Both the position numbers and the translations under genes were made by a program. This document shows positions 5,640 through 7,738 of a stretch of DNA of 7,738 nt, in pieces; position 1 is the stretch's first letter; the number at the start of each line of letters is the position of its first letter. The notes beneath the pieces are model-generated. The model saw only the letters and a program-made list of their open reading frames with translations. It was not told the DNA's origin and did no database searches. This stretch comes from an uncultured Sphingomonadales bacterium (GTDB lineage: Bacteria > Pseudomonadota > Alphaproteobacteria > Sphingomonadales > Sphingomonadaceae). The stretch covers positions 1 through 7,738 of the forward strand of contig CAITOD010000249.1 in assembly GCA_903893935.1 (NCBI GenBank), written 5' to 3'.

Positions 5640-5873
5640 ATGGCCCAGTTCTCCGTCCACGAAGCCAAGACCAATCTGTCCCGGCTGATTGCCGAAGTGC
5701 TTGCGGGCGGCGATGTGGTCATTGCACGCGGCAGTGTTCCGGCGGTCCGGCTTGTGCCGGTTGAACCGCGCGGGCGCCGCTGCTTCGGCGCGCTCAAGGG
5801 CAAGATTGCCATCGACGCCCGGTTTGACGAACCGCTGCCCGACGATGAACTCGCCGCCTGGAATGCGGATTGA
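5640..5873 (+). CDS. Type II antitoxin, Phd/YefM family
   Basis: This 77-residue antitoxin should neutralise the PIN-domain toxin encoded directly downstream and repress the operon. Residues 1-42 (FSVHEAKTNLSRLIAEV...GDVVIARGSVPAVRLVPV) are the Phd/YefM dimerisation and DNA-binding domain, with the typical HEAKTNLS helix and the ViArxgxPvarLvP strand. Residues 48-77 (CFGALKGKIAIDARFDEPLPDDELAAWN) are the flexible C-terminal tail that wraps the toxin; the LPDDELAAW ending is typical of antitoxins paired with VapC-like toxins. ATG 5640 follows AAGGAG (5628-5633) with a 6-nt spacer, a strong site. The stop TGA (5871-5873) overlaps the toxin start. The good ribosome-binding site here and poor one for the toxin fit the usual antitoxin excess. 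Confidence 0.92.
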   Translation: MAQFSVHEAKTNLSRLIAEVLAGGDVVIARGSVPAVRLVPVEPRGRRCFGALKGKIAIDARFDEPLPDDELAAWNAD

Positions 5874-6256
5874 GGCTGCTGCTCGATACCCACGCGCTGA
5901 TCTGGTGGCTGATAGCCGACGACGCGCTGAGTGCCCGAGCCCGCGAGGCCATCGCGGATGAAGCCAACAGCGTTGCCGTCAGCGCCGCTTCGGCGATGGA
6001 GATTGCTACCAAGTTCCGCCTTGGCAAGCTTGCGCAAGCCGAGCTGCTCGCGCGCGACTTTGAAGCGATCATTGCCGCGCAGGGATTTGAAGAACTGGCG
6101 ATCACCGTTCATCACGCGCGGCTCGCCGGCGAGATGAACATTGCGCACAAAGACCCGTTCGACCGGCTGCTGATTGCCCAGTCGCAGGCCGAAGGCATGG
6201 TGCTGGTCTCGAACGAGGCGCTGTTCGACGGCTTTGCGGTACAGCGCCTCTGGTAA
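5870..6256 (+). CDS. PIN-domain toxin, VapC-type ribonuclease
   Basis: This 128-residue PIN-domain protein is the probable toxin of a type II module and would act as a Mg2+-dependent RNase that blocks translation when released from the antitoxin. The conserved acidic residues are D6 (LLLDTHALIWWL), E44 (SAMEIATKFRLGKL) and D95/D98 (HKDPFDRLLIAQ). At the fourth position, after LVSN, the residue is E116 where Asp is common. The length and the DTH...WW start are those of the VapC-like toxins that pair with Phd-type antitoxins. The only start fitting the family N-terminus is TTG 5870, whose last two bases are part of the antitoxin TGA (TTGA overlap). No strong Shine-Dalgarno is visible, so translation should depend on coupling. 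RNA target and toxicity cannot be read from the sequence. Confidence 0.9.
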   Translation: MRLLLDTHALIWWLIADDALSARAREAIADEANSVAVSAASAMEIATKFRLGKLAQAELLARDFEAIIAAQGFEELAITVHHARLAGEMNIAHKDPFDRLLIAQSQAEGMVLVSNEALFDGFAVQRLW

Positions 6257-6300
6257 CTGCGTAAGCCTGGCGGGTTGCAATCCGGCAGCAATCGCCCACG

Positions 6301-6331
6301 AAAAACCCCGCCCGGCAGCGCCAGGCGGGGT
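6301..6331 (-). terminator. Rho-independent terminator of hppA
   Basis: On the minus strand an 8-bp GC-rich stem (arms 6331-6324 and 6312-6305, ACCCCGCC/GGCGGGGT) with an 11-nt loop is followed by TTTTT (6305-6301). It begins 21 bp after the hppA stop. The stem could extend by two inner G-C pairs past a mismatch. On the plus strand the hairpin is not followed by a T-tract, so it terminates mainly hppA; it also sits 44 bp beyond the toxin gene and might slow converging transcripts. Confidence 0.88.
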
Positions 6332-6351
6332 CATTCGCCAGGTGCAGATCA

Positions 6352-7738
6352 TCAAACGGCGTGGCTGGCCGCTGCCAGCGCTGCCAGCAGCAGCAAGGCG
6401 ACAATATTGGTGATCTTGATCATCGGGTTGACGGCCGGGCCGGCGGTGTCCTTGTAGGGATCGCCGACGGTGTCGCCGGTGACCGCCGCTTTGTGCGCGT
6501 CGGAGCCTTTGCCGCCGTGGTGGCCGTCTTCGATGTATTTCTTGGCGTTGTCCCACGCCCCGCCACCCGATGTCATCGACAGCGCGACGAACAGCCCGCT
6601 GACGATCACCCCGAGCAGCAAGGCGCCCAGCGCGGCAAAGCCGTTGGCACGGCCCGCCACCAGCGTGATCACGAAATAGACCGCAACCGGCGCCAGCACC
6701 GGCAGCAGCGACGGCACAATCATTTCCTTGATCGCGGCTTTGGTCACCAGATCGACCGTGCGCGCATAATCGGGCCGGCTGGTGCCGGCCATGATGCCCG
6801 GGTTGTTGGCGAACTGGTCGCGCACATCGACCACCACGTCACCCGCCGCGCGGCCGACCGCGGTCATGCCCATTGCGCCGAACAGATAGGGCAGCAGCGC
6901 GCCCAGCAGCAGGCCGACGATGACATAGGGGTTTTCGAGGCTGAAATCGACTTTGAGCGCGGGGAAAAACTCGCGCAAGTCGGTGGTATAGGTTCCGAAC
7001 AGCACCAGCGCGGCAAGGCCGGCCGAACCGATCGCATATCCTTTGGTGACCGCCTTGGTGGTGTTGCCCACCGCGTCGAGCGCATCGGTCTTTTCGCGCA
7101 CGCTGTCATCGAGCCCCGCCATTTCGGCAATACCGCCGGCGTTGTCGGTGACCGGACCATAGGCATCGAGTGCCACCACCATCCCGGCGAGCGCCAGCAT
7201 CGCGGTAGCAGCATAAGCGATCCCGATCAGCCCGGCGAGCTGGTACGAAATCACGATCCCGGCGCAGATCACCAGCGTGGGCAGCGCGGTTGCTTCGAGG
7301 CTGATGGCGAGGCCCTGGATCACGTTGGTGCCGTGGCCGGTGACCGAGGCTTTGGCGATCGAGCGCACCGGGCGGTAATTGGTGCCGGTGTAATATTCGG
7401 TGATCCAGATGATCAGCCCGGTGATCGCGAGGCCTACGAGCGCGCAATAGAACAGCGTGCGCCCGGTGAACGCGGCCGAGCCGATCTTGGCCTCCATGTC
7501 GCCCAGCGCATAAGCGATCGCGAACCAGATCGCCGGGATCGACAGCACGGTGGTGACAAGGAAACCCTTGTACATCGCGCCCATGATATTGGTCGAACCG
7601 CCGAGGCGGACAAAGTATGTGCCGATGATCGAAGTGACGATGCACACCCCGCCGATGAGCAAAGGCAGGCTCATCAGGGGCAGCAGCAGCGCGCCGACGC
7701 CTTTGACCAGCAGCGCGGTCAGCACCATCGTCGCGCCG
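6352..7738 (-). CDS. hppA: Membrane-bound H+-translocating pyrophosphatase, K+-independent type (C-terminal part)
   Basis: The frame is open to the right edge, so this is a partial gene: about 461 of an expected 690-720 residues, lacking the N-terminus. The enzyme couples cytoplasmic pyrophosphate hydrolysis to proton pumping across the inner membrane. The fragment begins at [10 protein letters not shown], which in the family directly follows the acidic substrate-binding loops, so those lie just outside. Counting from the internal Met at 7728, visible landmarks are [18 protein letters not shown] (188-205), [16 protein letters not shown] (221-236), [16 protein letters not shown] (387-402) and [18 protein letters not shown] (418-435), with roughly ten membrane helices between and around them. 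K225 in GNTTK and T228 are the residues that mark K+-independent H+-PPases (Ala occupies the Lys position in K+-dependent ones). Met 7728 is not the start. The stop TGA (6354-6352) is followed by a strong terminator. Confidence 0.96.
   Translation of the reverse strand, partial: GATMVLTALLVKGVGALLLPLMSLPLLIGGVCIVTSIIGTYFVRLGGSTNIMGAMYKGFLVTTVLSIPAIWFAIAYALGDMEAKIGSAAFTGRTLFYCALVGLAITGLIIWITEYYTGTNYRPVRSIAKASVTGHGTNVIQGLAISLEATALPTLVICAGIVISYQLAGLIGIAYAATAMLALAGMVVALDAYGPVTDNAGGIAEMAGLDDSVREKTDALDAVGNTTKAVTKGYAIGSAGLAALVLFGTYTTDLREFFPALKVDFSLENPYVIVGLLLGALLPYLFGAMGMTAVGRAAGDVVVDVRDQFANNPGIMAGTSRPDYARTVDLVTKAAIKEMIVPSLLPVLAPVAVYFVITLVAGRANGFAALGALLLGVIVSGLFVALSMTSGGGAWDNAKKYIEDGHHGGKGSDAHKAAVTGDTVGDPYKDTAGPAVNPMIKITNIVALLLLAALAAASHAV

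Noticed and set aside
5640..6256. Toxin-antitoxin pair as part of a larger defence island or mobile element
   Set aside because: The flanking genes tesB and hppA are core genes, and no integrase, transposase, attachment repeats or other defence genes are present. A lone module is the simplest reading.
5552..6556. 334-codon minus-strand open frame across the toxin-antitoxin operon
   Set aside because: It crosses the operator, both toxin-antitoxin genes and the hppA terminator and overlaps the end of hppA in another frame; no coding signature.
7726..7728. ATG at 7728 as the hppA start
   Set aside because: The frame stays open upstream to the window edge (GAT before Met), and the family has about 240 more residues including the pyrophosphate-binding loops.

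Overview
The window is high-GC DNA that looks like the chromosome of an alphaproteobacterium, most likely a member of the Sphingomonadales. The basis is the strong G/C third-position bias, a UvrC whose N-terminal sequence (DRFNEE...YAVRGAD before the GIY-YIG domain) is of the sphingomonad type as I recall it, a Lys-type membrane pyrophosphatase, and a small secreted Cys-containing protein of a kind I associate with sphingomonads. The genus cannot be fixed from this sequence alone.

Layout from left to right: (1) The 3' end of a TonB-dependent outer-membrane receptor (+). (2) A 167-bp gap carrying two inverted copies of a small palindrome (a REPIN-like element). (3) A PilZ-domain, probably c-di-GMP-binding, protein (-). 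(4) An AT-rich divergent spacer, then full-length uvrC (+). (5) A 196-bp gap with a 10-bp inverted repeat. (6) Two translationally coupled genes (+) for exported proteins of unknown function; the first has a Pro/Ala-rich linker containing a 15-bp tandem repeat. (7) An acyl-CoA thioesterase II gene, tesB (-), whose 3' end overlaps the second secreted-protein gene tail to tail by 35 bp. (8) A Phd/YefM antitoxin and PIN-domain (VapC-type) toxin pair (+) with a palindromic operator over its promoter. (9) A rho-independent terminator on the minus strand, then the C-terminal two thirds of an H+-translocating membrane pyrophosphatase, hppA (-), which runs off the right edge.

The genes do not form one pathway. 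Most are core housekeeping genes (uvrC DNA repair, tesB acyl-CoA hydrolysis, hppA energy coupling) in alternating orientation. Only two real operons are visible: the secreted-protein pair (GTGA overlap) and the toxin-antitoxin pair (TTGA overlap). The parts least explained by known biology are the secreted pair and its repeat-bearing linker. I found no phage, CRISPR, transposase, tRNA or rRNA, and nothing that clearly amounts to a new defence or biosynthetic system. Coding density is high, and every stretch longer than about 150 bp without a gene is described below.
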